A stretch of DNA of 37,842 bases. Source: Chrysochromulina parva. Its lineage: Eukaryota > Haptophyta > Prymnesiales > Chrysochromulinaceae. The translations under genes were made by a program, and so were the position numbers. Positions 1 to 8,745 of the stretch are shown here, piece after piece. The notes beneath the pieces are model-generated. The model was not told the origin of the DNA, searched no databases, and worked only from the letters and a program-made list of their open reading frames with translations. The first letter of the stretch is position 1, and every line of letters begins with the position of its first letter. The stretch covers positions 1-37,842 of the forward strand of contig PJAB01000143.1 of assembly GCA_002887195.1 (NCBI GenBank), written 5' to 3'.

Positions 1-300
1 TATTTTCCGCGTTGAGTTTTCATTTCCGCGCGCGCAAAAACGAAAACTCAACGCGCGCGGGCGTTTTTTAGCGTGCGCTAAAAACTCAACGCGCGGGCAG
101 CCTTTCTTAGCGCACGCTTAGTTTTTGCGCGTGGAAAACTAAACGCGTGGCAAAAACTAAACGCGTGACAGCATTTTGACGCGTGAACGCAGCGTGAACG
201 CGTGGAAAACTAAACGCGTGGCAAAAACGCTCCGAAAAGTCATCTCGCGTGCTTAAAAAACTAAACGCGCAAAGCTTAGCTAAGCGGCGTGGCAAAAACG
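1..300. repeat. Degenerate repeat array of AAAACT(A/C)AACGCG units
   Basis: About eight copies of a core AAAACTMAACGCG (M = A or C) occur in both orientations, for example near 5-20 (minus), 42-56, 79-93, 113-128 (minus), 134-147, 153-166, 204-217 and 255-269. A longer stretch, CGTGGAAAACTAAACGCG followed by TGGCAAAAAC, occurs twice, near 130-157 and 201-227. A perfect hairpin TTTTTAGCG-TG-CGCTAAAAA lies at 65-84, and a palindrome GCTTAGCTAAGC lies near 273-284. No gene is visible here. It may be the edge of a satellite-like or foldback repeat extending left of the window. Confidence 0.7.
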
Positions 301-510
301 CTACGTTAGGCACTGGCGCGCGTAAACTTGGCTTGGTGAGGTTTCGTCACGGGTTCCCTCGTTTCCAAAACACGTCCAAAGTCGTCAAAGGGAAACTGCT
401 GGTTCTGCACAGTACGCTCGCATCGCGGCAGAACAGTCTCGCAAGCGCAGACCCTCCCGAAGGTGCTGCTCGCAAGGCGGAGGTCTTTCTTTGTGGCAGG
501 TCTCCGCCGC
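301..510. other. 5' flank of the prolyl hydroxylase gene
   Basis: This non-coding stretch lies between the repeat array and the first ATG of the hydroxylase. The reading frame is open upstream of the ATG, but there is no other in-frame ATG. I see no TATA box. GGTTTCGTCACGGGTTCC near 339-356 only weakly resembles the GACCGCGACGAAAC element (reverse strand) found elsewhere in the window. Confidence 0.4.
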
Positions 511-1723
511 ATGTCAAGCTGGTGGAAGCCTGACGCGAGCCATCAGCAGGCGGCTCATCAGGCCCAGGCAGCATACAAGGGGCGCTCGCCAGGCCACCAC
601 GACGATGCGGACGCTGCGCTTGCAACTGCAAGGCTGGGTGGGGTGCCCGAGGCGCTGCCGCCAGTCCCCAAGCCTGCCGCCCCTTCTGGGCCGCAATACA
701 TGCCGCTCAATCTCTACTATCCAGGCCTGCAAAAGGTGTACGACAAGCCCCCGATCTACATCGTCGAGGATTTCCTGACGGAAGAGGAGTGCGAAACTCT
801 CAAGGAAACTGCCAGGCCACTTCTGCAGCGCTCGAAAACGCACGCCATTGCAGGTAGCGAAGCAACCAAGGGGCGCACGAGTCTGACGTGCCACCTCGCC
901 AAGAAGGCCCATCCATGCCCGCTCTTGCTCACCAAAATCCAGGCGCTCACTGGCAAGCCATGGGGCCATATGGAGCTGCCGCAGGTCGCGCGCTACACGG
1001 ATAGCCAGCGCTACGTAGAGCACTACGACGGCGTTGACCCGCATACGGATGCCGGCCGGGCCTTCTGCGCCAACGGCGGGCAGCGCATTTGCACCGTCCT
1101 GTGCTACCTCAACGACGTCCCCGAAGGTGGCGCCACCGCCTTCCGGTGCGCTAGAGCCGCCGGACCTCCGATCTTCTCACTCCAGCGGCTGCTCTTGCGG
1201 GCATCGTTGCTCACGATCTGCGATCTTTCCCCCGTGCGCCTTGCGCCCTGACAGGCGTGTCAAGTTCGAGGTCAGACCCAAAAAGGGCCGCGCGCTCATC
1301 TTCTTCCCGGGATTCATGAACGGCGAGCTCGACACGGACGCGCTGCACGCGGGCATGCCCGCGGTGGATACCAAGTGGGTCTCGCAAGTGTGGATCCGCC
1401 AGTCGTTCCGTGAGGATGGGCAGCCATCGACGCCAGTCCCCGAGAGCGAGCAGACGCTCATCGGGCCGCTGCACGAGGGCTTTTACCGCGGCTGCTGCCT
1501 CGCCGGCGACGATGTCTATGAGGCTGACATGACCATCGAGGAAGCGAAGGCGTACACGGCCGCACACGACCAGATCCTTGGGTTCACGTACAACACGGTG
1601 GCGAAGGACCCCAGGGACGAGCGCGGTAACCCGGCGAGGGTAAAAATTTGGTTCAAGTCGAAGTTGAACGTCCTTTACAACGAGACGTGGTGGAGCTACA
1701 GCGCTGGCAGGGGAATGGACTAA
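511..1723 (+). CDS. Prolyl 4-hydroxylase-like 2OG-Fe(II) dioxygenase, two exons
   Basis: Joined exons 511-1145 and 1255-1723 give 367 residues. The intron, 1146-1254, is GT-AG and splits an Arg codon; joining restores the family run GGATAF-RR-VKFEVRPKKG. Seen: HYD (H171, D173) and ALHAG (H243) supply the Fe ligands, and the Lys near 252 is the likely 2-oxoglutarate anchor. The run PIYIVEDFLTEEEC before them is typical of P4H-alpha catalytic domains, as is KWVSQVWIRQ after them. Known of the family: hydroxylation of peptidyl proline using O2, 2OG and ascorbate, in the secretory pathway or cytosol. There is no clear signal peptide, because the N-terminus (MSSWWKPDASH) is hydrophilic. A C-terminal segment of about 95 residues (DDVYEADMT ... 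WWSYS.GRGMD) lies beyond the dioxygenase fold and may be a small PAN/apple-like module (inference). The upstream GTG at 463 was rejected as a start because ATG at 511 is the first ATG in frame. Confidence 0.88.
1146..1254 (+). other. Intron of the prolyl hydroxylase gene (109 bp, GT-AG)
   Basis: The donor is CCG|GTGCGC and the acceptor is CCTGACAG|GCGTG. Without splicing the frame runs into a stop just before position 1254. Removing the segment joins the two halves of a continuous 2OG-dioxygenase domain in frame (phase 2). Confidence 0.85.
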
Positions 1724-2789
1724 CTGCTGGATATGGGCGCAAGCATCGTGTCAGGCAAGGTGCCGGCAAGACAAGATGCACTGTCCTGAGGGGATGGGGC
1801 GTGGGCTATAGCTGTGGCCCTCGCTCTGTGCGGCACGAAATCATCGCCGCGATGTAGCGGTTCTCCCATGTAGGATGGACGTTCGACAAGTGGGTAGCAG
1901 CTGCAGACAGTAGCACTAGCAGCGGACGGAGGCACTGTGTGCAGGCGGACGAGAGGCGGCGCTGCCGGATACGAGAGTCTCCGCGCCCACGTCTCGTCTC
2001 GCGCATGTGCACGAGCGCAAGAGTAAGAGAAAAGTATAAGACGGACGGACCCGACTGCGACCGCGTCGATAACAAGTCGCGCGTGGCGGGACCGGTTGCG
2101 GTTCGGGTTCTGGGTAGCTCGGGCGCCTGCGGCGGCAGTACGGCCGGCACGGTCGCTCCTCCTGGTTGCAGGGTCCCGTGACGTCTGTGGTCCGGTCTTA
2201 GGTCTGGCGAGCGGAGAAGTGTCTGCACTTTAGTCTTGTTTGTGCGCCGCGCCGGGCTGATATTCGTCGCGACCTCTCGACAGACTAGTGACTACAGTCT
2301 ACACCGCGCGCGGGCCGCGGCTGCCGCTTTGACCCAAAGGGGTAGGGGGAGGTATTCTTTCTGGATTCACACACTATCCCCACCACCTGATTTTGAACTC
2401 AGTGAGTACTCAGTGAGCGGGCCGGGCCCGCCACCCAGCGGCCGCCCTCGCGGCTGACAGCTGCGTCACGACGGGACAGGACGGCCTGCAGGAGCCACCA
2501 GCGCGCAATTACACAGCGCCAGGCCAGCAAGCGCCAGTCGAGAGCCATTTTGCCGGCATGCGAATGGGCGAGGTGACGCGTACTTTTTGCGTTATGAGTC
2601 GCGTCGCGTCGCGCCGTCGCCGTTGGGGCGCCGTCGGCGTCCGTCGGCTCCTCAGTCATCTGCATCCTCACTCGTCACTGCATCACTGCTCACACCGTCG
2701 CGCAATCCGGAGCTCAAGGTCATACCCACGGCCGCCCCGACAGATCTGAACTTCGGCTTCCGTGTACTTCCTTTCTCTGGCTGCCACGA
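1724..2789. other. Intergenic region between two convergent 3' ends
   Basis: I see no supported gene in this stretch of about 1.07 kb. Short open frames exist on both strands but carry no recognisable domain. A small tandem duplication (CTCAGTGAG-TA-CTCAGTGAG) sits near 2397-2416. TTCGTCGCGACCTC near 2265-2279 weakly resembles the recurrent TTTCGTCGCGGTC element. The flanking genes end here on opposite strands, so the region holds two 3' UTRs. Confidence 0.5.
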
Positions 2790-5700
2790 TCACTTCTGCT
2801 GCAAGTAGTTGCTCAGCAAATGATCGAGCTCTTCTTTCTCTTGGATGCCGGCCTCGAGCCTCTCGAGCCTCTTGAGACGCGCCTCAGCACTCGCGGCCAT
2901 GCCTGTGCCCATGGAGGCCGAGGACGGCCGGGCCGAAGCTGAGGGAGGCCGAGGCAGCGCGCTCCCACTGTTGGGCGAGGGCGGCGCCCCGGGGGAGGCG
3001 AGGAGGATCCCTTCCATCCCGAGCTGCGCCTCGAGCTGCCGGAGCCACGCTGTCCTCTCCTCGACAGTGCGCTCGCCCGAATTTCCCAGCGTGCCGCTTG
3101 GCGTGGCGCCATGCGACCACTCCGTGTACGGTCGGTCCTTTGGCAAACCCATGGGACCCAAATCCGTCACCGCCCGTGACGGCGCGTCGCCCCGGCCACT
3201 CCCGGGTATCTCGCCCCTGCCCACGCCGTACCCGCCCTGAGAGCGCGGGCGCGCCACGGTCACGTCCACGGAGGCATCGCCGTGGTGCAGCGCATGGAGG
3301 CGCGCCGCATACTCGGCCGCGCGCAGCTCCTGGTCGACGGCATGGCGCTCGAGCGCCGTACCGGTGCTCTCGGCGACACTCCGACTGCTATCGCGCGAGT
3401 CCATTTCCGCCCGCCGGCCCGTAACGACCTCAAGACGGCCGTTACTATACGAGGGAGGCGTTCCGTCGGAACGGAGCCATTCTGGCACCCCGTCCGTCTC
3501 ATCCGCGAGCGGCACGAAGGCACTCTCCGCGTGCATTGACCCGCGCAGGCTATGGTAGCTCTCGTGCGCCTTTGAACTGCCGCCACCGCCGCCATTCCCA
3601 CCGCCGCCACCGTGCGCATGGGCATTCCCACCGCCGCCGCCGCCGCCGTGGTCGTAGTCATGAATGTCGGCGAAGTTCGGAGCGGCTGCGAAGGCGACGC
3701 GGTGGGTAGACTCGGGAGATCCCTCCGCCAACTGGAGTTGACGAAGCCGCTCCTCGGCGCGACGGACGAGCGTATCGAGCCCTGGCGTCCCCGGCAGCTC
3801 GGGGGCGGAGGTGGGACGGCCAGAAAAAGGTCCCGCAGAGGGCGGCCTGGAGCCCTCTCGCGAGTCCGGGCGTGACCTACCGGCTCCTCCTCCTCCGCCG
3901 CCGCCGCCGATCGCCCGGCGGCCTGCGCGCGCACCCTCGTCATAGTGAAGGCGCGCGTCGTCGAGCGCGTCCGCGGCGGCGAGGGAGCGCGTCAGTTCGT
4001 CGGCCTCCGGTACCGCCGGCAGCGCGTGCTTTCTCCCACCCTCCGAGAAGCCCAGGGTCGGCTGCAGCCCCAACCAGGAGGCAGTCGCGTGCGAGCGCAG
4101 GGCCTCTTTCTCGGCGCTCTCGGCCGCGAGGGAGCGGCGGAGCGTCTCCTCAGACGGGTAGAGCAATTCCGAGGCCCCGCGCAGCGAGGAGCGCAGATCC
4201 TCGGGTCCGCGCAAGGAGAGGTTCATATCATCCTCCAGCCGCGGTGCGGCCGGAGGGCGGGGCGGGGCCGGTAAGCCCACGCCTGGCTGCGCGTACCCCT
4301 GCCCCTCCTGCGCTCCATAGGTCGGGTGCACCAGAGGTGACCATCCGCGCTCGTCGCCGCCGATCATCGGCCCACCGATCGCGCCCGCAACCGCAGCCGT
4401 TGCCGCACCAGGCAGCCGCAGCCGCGCCAGAGCTGCCTCCACCTCGGGGGCAGGCACCGGCAGCTGCGCCCGTGGCGGCGCCTCGTAGGTGGGGTCGAGG
4501 TACGGCGTACGCAGTACCGACTCGGAGAGGGCGGAGTCGCAGCGGCGCTCACCCTCCGCGGGCGACGGCTTGGCGAGCTTCGATTTGAGCGCGATCTGCT
4601 CCGTGTGCAACTGCTGGTACTGCCTGGCCATTGCGGCGCGAAGCTGCTCATTCTGCTGGCGCAACGCCTCCATCTGCTCGGCTTGCTCCGCCTGCGCCTG
4701 CAGTGCGAGGCTCTCCGCGCGCGCGAGCTGCTCCGCCTGCGCCCTCTGGATCTGCTGCTGCTGCTGTCGCATCTGCTCGAGCTCGCGTCGAGATTGATGC
4801 GAGAACAGCTCGAACTCACGCCGCGTCTCAGACGTGACCGCCGCCGGCGCACCGCCCGGCGCGCCGCTGCCCTCGGCCTCTGCGCCGCTCTCCATCCAGC
4901 CGTCGCCGCCGAGCACCCCCGCTTGGCTTCGGCTGGTGCGCCGCCCCTGCGGACCGCCGACGCCGTCTCGGAGCTCGTCCGCCACGGGGGGCGCCCTGCC
5001 CGCGCCGGCTGGCAGCAGCCCCTGCCGTTCACGCTGCTCCTTCTCCTCCATCTTGCGGTGGTACTCCACCGCCTGTTGCGCCATTCGCTCCTCATACGTC
5101 ATGCACGTGGTGGGCGCGCCGTCTTGGGCACCACCCGCGCCGCCCGCGCCGCCCGCGCCGCCGCCTCGTGGAGGAGACCTGGCGAGCCCGCCGGGTGCGG
5201 AGCCCTCAGCCGCATGACCGCCCGCCTTCTTGTCCATCTTGGACTTCTCCTTTCGCCGTTGCTCCTCCTTTTCGGCCTCGAACTGGACGCGCAGCTCCTC
5301 GCGCTCGCGCTCGAGCTTGGCGAGCTCTCGCAGCTCCTCCTCACGCTCGGCCTGCTGGCGGAGCTGCTTCTCGCGCCGCTTCTGCTCCACCTGCTCGGCG
5401 AGCGCGCGCTGCATCTCGGTCTGCTGCGCCGCGCGCGCCGCCAACTCCTCTGGCGGCGTCAGGTCGGTGATCTTGGCCTTCCACTGGCCAGGCCCGCCTA
5501 CCGGGCTCGTCGGCCCGGCCGCACCCGCCGGCTCGGACGCGGCGTGCCCAAAGATGTCGTGAGTGGGGAAACGGTCTTGCTTGAAGCGCACCTTGTCCGC
5601 TTCCTTGCGTTGCTTCTCGAGCACCACCTGCTGCGCGAGCTCCTCGGCATAGCGCGCGCGCGCCGATTGCCGGTCGCCACCTTCCTTATCGTGTCGATCT

Positions 5701-6393
5701 TGCTCCGACTCGAAAGCGTACCCTCCGCCCTGGCGTGTCTTCTCTTTGAGGCCTTTCTCTCTCATCTGGTGCTCAAGTGCGGCTGCGTATTCCTGCTGCT
5801 CCTGATGCCGCTTGCGCACCTGCTGCTCGCGCTCGCCGCCACCGCCGCTTAGAATGTCACCGCCGCCGCCGCCGCCGCCGCCGAAGATGTCGCCTCCGCC
5901 GCGTACGAATTCGCCGCGCCGCAAGCCTCCTTGGCGCTCCTCTTGGCGCTCATGCATCTGCTGGTGGAGGTCTTGCGCATATTCCTGCTGCTGACGACGG
6001 CGTGCGTCCCCTTGAGGACCGCCGCCGCCACCACCAAACACGTCGCCGCCACCACCACCACCATCGCCGCCGCCGCCGCCGCCGCCACTTCCCCTGCGCT
6101 GCTCGCGGCTCTCCTTATCTCGCCGCTCGCGTTCAAGCCTCTGCTGCTCGAGTGCCTGCGCGTACTCCATCTGCTGCCGCCGCTTGGCGTCGATGGGATC
6201 GCCGCCGCCTCCGCCTCCGCCAAAGACGTCACCCCCGACGTCACGCTCCTGCACGGCGCCGCGGCGCAGCAGTGCGCCATGGCCCTCGCGCGCTTGCTTA
6301 GCCGCCACCTGTTCCTCGAGCGCATGCGCATATTCCTGCTGTTGCCGCTTGCGCAACTGCTGCTCGCGCTCGCCGCCGCCGCCGCTCAAAATA

Positions 6394-6451
<58 letters not shown>

Positions 6452-7976
6452 GATCCCCACCGCTGCCGCGCCGCCCCTGGGCTTGGCGCTCGTACACCTG
6501 CTGTTCCAGAGCTAGAGCATACTCTTGCTGCTGCCGCCGCTTGGCGTCCGCCGCTGCGCCGCCGCCACCAAACACGTCGCCGCCGCGGCCGCCCGGCGAT
6601 CCAAAGCCGTCGTCGCGCCGCCCCTGCGCCGCCGCCTGCTGCCGCTGCTGCACCTGCTTCTCGAGCGCTTGCGCATACTCCTGCTGCTGCTGTCGACGCG
6701 TGGCGTCCGCCCCCGAGCCGCCGCCACCAAACACATCGCCGCCACCACCACCAGCATCGCCGCCGCCGCCGCCACTTCCCCTGCGCTGCTCGCGGCTCTC
6801 CTTATCACGCCGCTCGCGTTCAAGCCTCTGCTGCTCGAGTGCCTGCCCGTACTCCATCTGCTGCCGCCGCTTGGCGTCGATGGGATCGCCCAACGCTTGC
6901 GGTGTCGCAAGTGGCGGCGCGTACTGCTGCGGCGGCGCGTACTGCTGCGGCGGCGGCGCGTACTGCTGCGGCGGCGGCGCGTACTGCTGCGGCGGCGGCG
7001 CGTACTGCTGCGGCGGCGGCGCGTACTGCTGCGGCGGCGGCGCGTACTGCTGCTGCGGCGGCGCGTACTGCTGCTGCTGCGGCGGCGGCGGCTGCTGCTG
7101 CTGCTGCGGCGGCGGCGGCGGCGGCGGCCGCGGCTGTGTGGAGCGCAGCCGCTGGCGTCCAAACTTTTGATCGCCAAGCGAGTGGAGTTGGTCCAGCTCC
7201 GAAGGCGGGGGCGGAGGGCCTTGGTCGGCCGTCGGCATCTCGTTAAGTGCATCGCCGAAGCCGCCGAAGCCGCCACGCTGCGTGCGGCCAAAGTCGGGTG
7301 GCCCCGGCGGCGGTGGTGGCCCCAGGTGTCCTTGACTCAAGGGAAGTTGGAACTGCCCTTGGCGCACAGCCTCGGCGTGCGCATCTGCGACGGCGCGTGG
7401 GTCGCCCCGCGGCCCGTCAGGCTCGAAGCGACCACCGCCGGGCGCGCGCGACCCCACAACCCTCGGCTCGGGCGGCGGTTCCTGTCCGCCGGCAGCCTTG
7501 CGCTCGCGCTCGATGCGCTTCTTCTCCCACATCTCATCGCGCTTGGATTTGGCCGTCGCAGCAGGCGCAGCGGCAGGGACCGGTCTATTGAGTGCCGCCG
7601 CGTTGGCGGCCGCGCCGGAAAACAGGTCGGGCGCAAACAGGCGGTTGCCGCCACCAGCCATGGGCGAGGACGGCGCCTGCCCACCCCGAGGAGGGAGAGG
7701 CGGATCGCCTCGAGGGCGCGGCGGAGGTGCTGGCGCGCCGCGCTGAACCATAGGCGGGCCAACTGGCCCGCCGCCCAGTGACAACTCGCTTGGATCCAGG
7801 CCGATGGCCCGAGCCTCAGCGAGCAATCTGCTTTCCTGTTCGCGCACGTAGGAGTCGTCAGCGTTGTTTTGACGCATGTGCTTGAGGTTATCAGCCTTAT
7901 CGCGGAGTAGCTGCTGCTGCTGTTGCCGCCGCTTGGCTTGCACCTGCTGATCGAGGTCGGCAGTGTAGGACGCCAT
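2790..7976 (-). CDS. CSPP1/CCDC66-like centrosomal or ciliary repeat protein, 1728 aa
   Basis: This is a single exon with ATG at 7976. The protein is hydrophilic, rich in Gln, Arg, Glu and Gly, and built on a recurrent motif Y-x3-L-x2-Q-[V/M]-x2-[K/R]. Examples are YTADLDQQVQAKRR at the N-terminus, YAQALEKQVQQRQQ, YALALEQQVYERQ, YAHALEEQVAAKQ, YAQDLHQQMHERQ, YAAALEHQMREKG and YAEELAQQVVLEKQ. Motifs of this kind occur in microtubule-associated CSPP1- and CCDC66-type proteins, so I infer a centrosome, basal-body or axoneme role. Between the motifs are Gly runs carrying DVFGGGG or DILSGGGG. A (APPPQQY)n tract lies at about residues 300-355. Residues of about 850-1260 are E/R/Q-rich coiled coil (LAEQVEQKRREKQLRQQ). 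The C-terminal part is disordered with RPxSA-like segments. There are no membrane segments and no enzymatic domain. The exact orthology is uncertain. Confidence 0.72.
6037..6203. repeat. Internal duplication, copy 2 (inside the CSPP1-like gene)
   Basis: The segment from AAACACGTCGCC to GTCGATGGGATCGCC matches 6730-6890 with very few substitutions in the region 6083-6203 (for example CTC versus CAC, CGC versus CCC). Both copies encode a block starting GDPIDAKRRQQMEY and running through RDKESREQRRGSGGGG to DVFGGGG. Confidence 0.85.
6395..6449. repeat. (GCC)n trinucleotide run encoding poly-Gly
   Basis: About 17-18 uninterrupted GCC/CGC triplets encode a polyglycine run in the CSPP1-like protein on the minus strand. 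The run is expected to vary in length between strains. Confidence 0.9.
6730..6890. repeat. Internal duplication, copy 1 (inside the CSPP1-like gene)
   Basis: This is the partner of 6037-6203, with near-identical DNA over about 120 bp plus the adjoining ACCACCACCA tract. The high identity suggests recent unequal exchange or gene conversion. Confidence 0.85.
6915..7075. repeat. 21-bp minisatellite encoding (APPPQQY)n
   Basis: The unit GCGTACTGCTGCGGCGGCGG (plus one C) is repeated about seven to eight times, with small indels that keep the frame. On the minus strand it encodes APPPQQY/APPQQQY units in a low-complexity Pro/Gln/Tyr segment. Confidence 0.9.
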
Positions 7977-8410
7977 CAGGCGGCGGGCGGGAGAATTCCG
8001 CGCCTGGACAGTTGGCGCTCTCGTGTGAGAGCTTGCGCCAGTGGACGCGTGAATGTTAACACGACAAACACTACCGGTACGGGATGTTACTGACGCGTGT
8101 GAAAGTTAACACGACAGACGCGACAACCGGTGCTACGGTTATGTTACAGCCCGCTCAGAATACAATTGTAGTACAAGTATTGTACGCCTTACACGACCCC
8201 ATAGAAACGGAGCATGCGCTCGCGCTGGCCGCTGCCGCTGGCGGCGTTGAGGAACATGTTGAGTCCTTCGATTCTGATCGCGATTTTGTAGTCGTCCTGC
8301 TGTGTCGATGCATGTGTTCGTTTTTTGCGCGTGAAATGCGCAAGGAAATGCGAACAGCTTAGTCGCTTCAGCATTGTCTTCAGCCAATGGTTAGTTGGTT
8401 ACCGGTACGT

Positions 8411-8610
8411 GTGTGTCCCGGGCTCCCGGCTGCCCCCGGTGTCTTTTTGCCGGAACATGTATCTCGTGTGTCCGGCTCCCCCGGTGTGCTTGCCCCGGTG
8501 TTTTTGAACCGGTACCGTACATGTACAATTGTAGTGAGCGCGGGGGGACCGCGACGAAACTGACTGACTGGTACCGGTAAAAAGACACCGGGGGGAGCCG
8601 GGACACACAC
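8411..8610. repeat. Inner inverted repeat (foldback arms 8411-8453 / 8574-8610)
   Basis: The right arm CCGGTAAAAAGACACCGG, followed by GGGGAGCCGGGACACACAC, pairs with the reverse complement of the left arm. There are two substitutions and one 8-nt indel. A third, direct and diverged copy of the left arm (GTGTCCGGCTCCCCCGGTGT ... TTTTTGAACCGG) lies at about 8466-8512. Confidence 0.7.
8546..8570 (+). promoter_or_regulatory. Recurrent element GACCGCGACGAAACTGA (copy 1)
   Basis: The element is GGACCGCGACGAAACTG followed by ACTGACTG, about 176 bp upstream of the ATG at 8746. It matches copies at 26778-26801 (+) and 31183-31208 (-). Its function is not known; location upstream of genes suggests a promoter or 5'-UTR element. 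Confidence 0.5.
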
Positions 8611-8681
8611 GGGACACGCGTAGCACCGGCTGTTGCGTCTTTCGTGTTAACGTTCACGCGGACGCACAGTATTCATATCCA

Positions 8682-8695
8682 TACCGGTACCGTAC
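8682..8695. promoter_or_regulatory. TACCGGTA palindrome upstream of the three-TM gene
   Basis: TACCGGTACCGTAC lies 51 bp upstream of the ATG at 8746. Further TACCGGTA or close variants lie at 8072-8079, 8400-8407, 8507-8520 and 8570-8579. The 8-bp palindrome is rare in coding parts of the window but recurs at gene starts, which suggests a binding site (inference). Confidence 0.4.
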
Positions 8696-8745
8696 TGTTC
8701 GTCTATAGAAATCACATCTTCGACTCGCAATACCGGCATTTGATC

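Larger units (their letters stand above)
8093..8660. repeat. Element bounded by imperfect ~40-bp inverted repeats
   Basis: The left arm, 8093-8137, contains AAGTTAACACGACAGACGCG followed by ACAACCGGTGCTACG. The right arm, 8620-8660, is its reverse complement with about five mismatches (GTAGCACCGGCTGTTGCGTC, then TTTCGTGTTAACGTTCACGCG). A third partial left-type copy (GACGCGTGAATGTTAACACG) lies at 8044-8063. Within the element, 8411-8453 and 8574-8610 form a second inverted repeat. It may be a MITE-like or foldback element; no transposase and no clear target-site duplication are visible. Confidence 0.7.
7977..8745. other. Divergent promoter region with nested inverted repeats
   Basis: This 769-bp region lies between two genes that point away from each other. 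It holds an outer inverted repeat, an inner inverted repeat, at least five TACCGGTA-type palindromes and one copy of the GACCGCGACGAAACTGA element (all listed separately). I see no convincing gene, and the short frames inside carry no domain. Confidence 0.6.

Noticed and set aside
1806..2228. 140-codon open frame on the minus strand
   Set aside because: Arg/Pro/Ser-rich, no domain, lies in intergenic DNA with no supporting start context; typical of chance frames in GC-rich DNA.
4605..5852. 415-codon plus-strand frame inside the CSPP1-like gene
   Set aside because: Leu/Arg-rich shadow of the Q/E/R-rich minus-strand coding sequence; no independent start or domain.
6395..7075. Regular short repeats that might be mistaken for a CRISPR array
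   Set aside because: In-frame trinucleotide and 21-bp coding minisatellites without unique spacers, in eukaryotic DNA.
6525..7781. 418-codon plus-strand frame opposite the repeat region
   Set aside because: Its RRRVLLRRR pattern is the antisense of the APPPQQY minisatellite; no sign of real coding.
8084..8362. Short plus-strand frame within the inverted-repeat region
   Set aside because: No domain; it begins in the repeat arm; nothing on either strand supports a gene.
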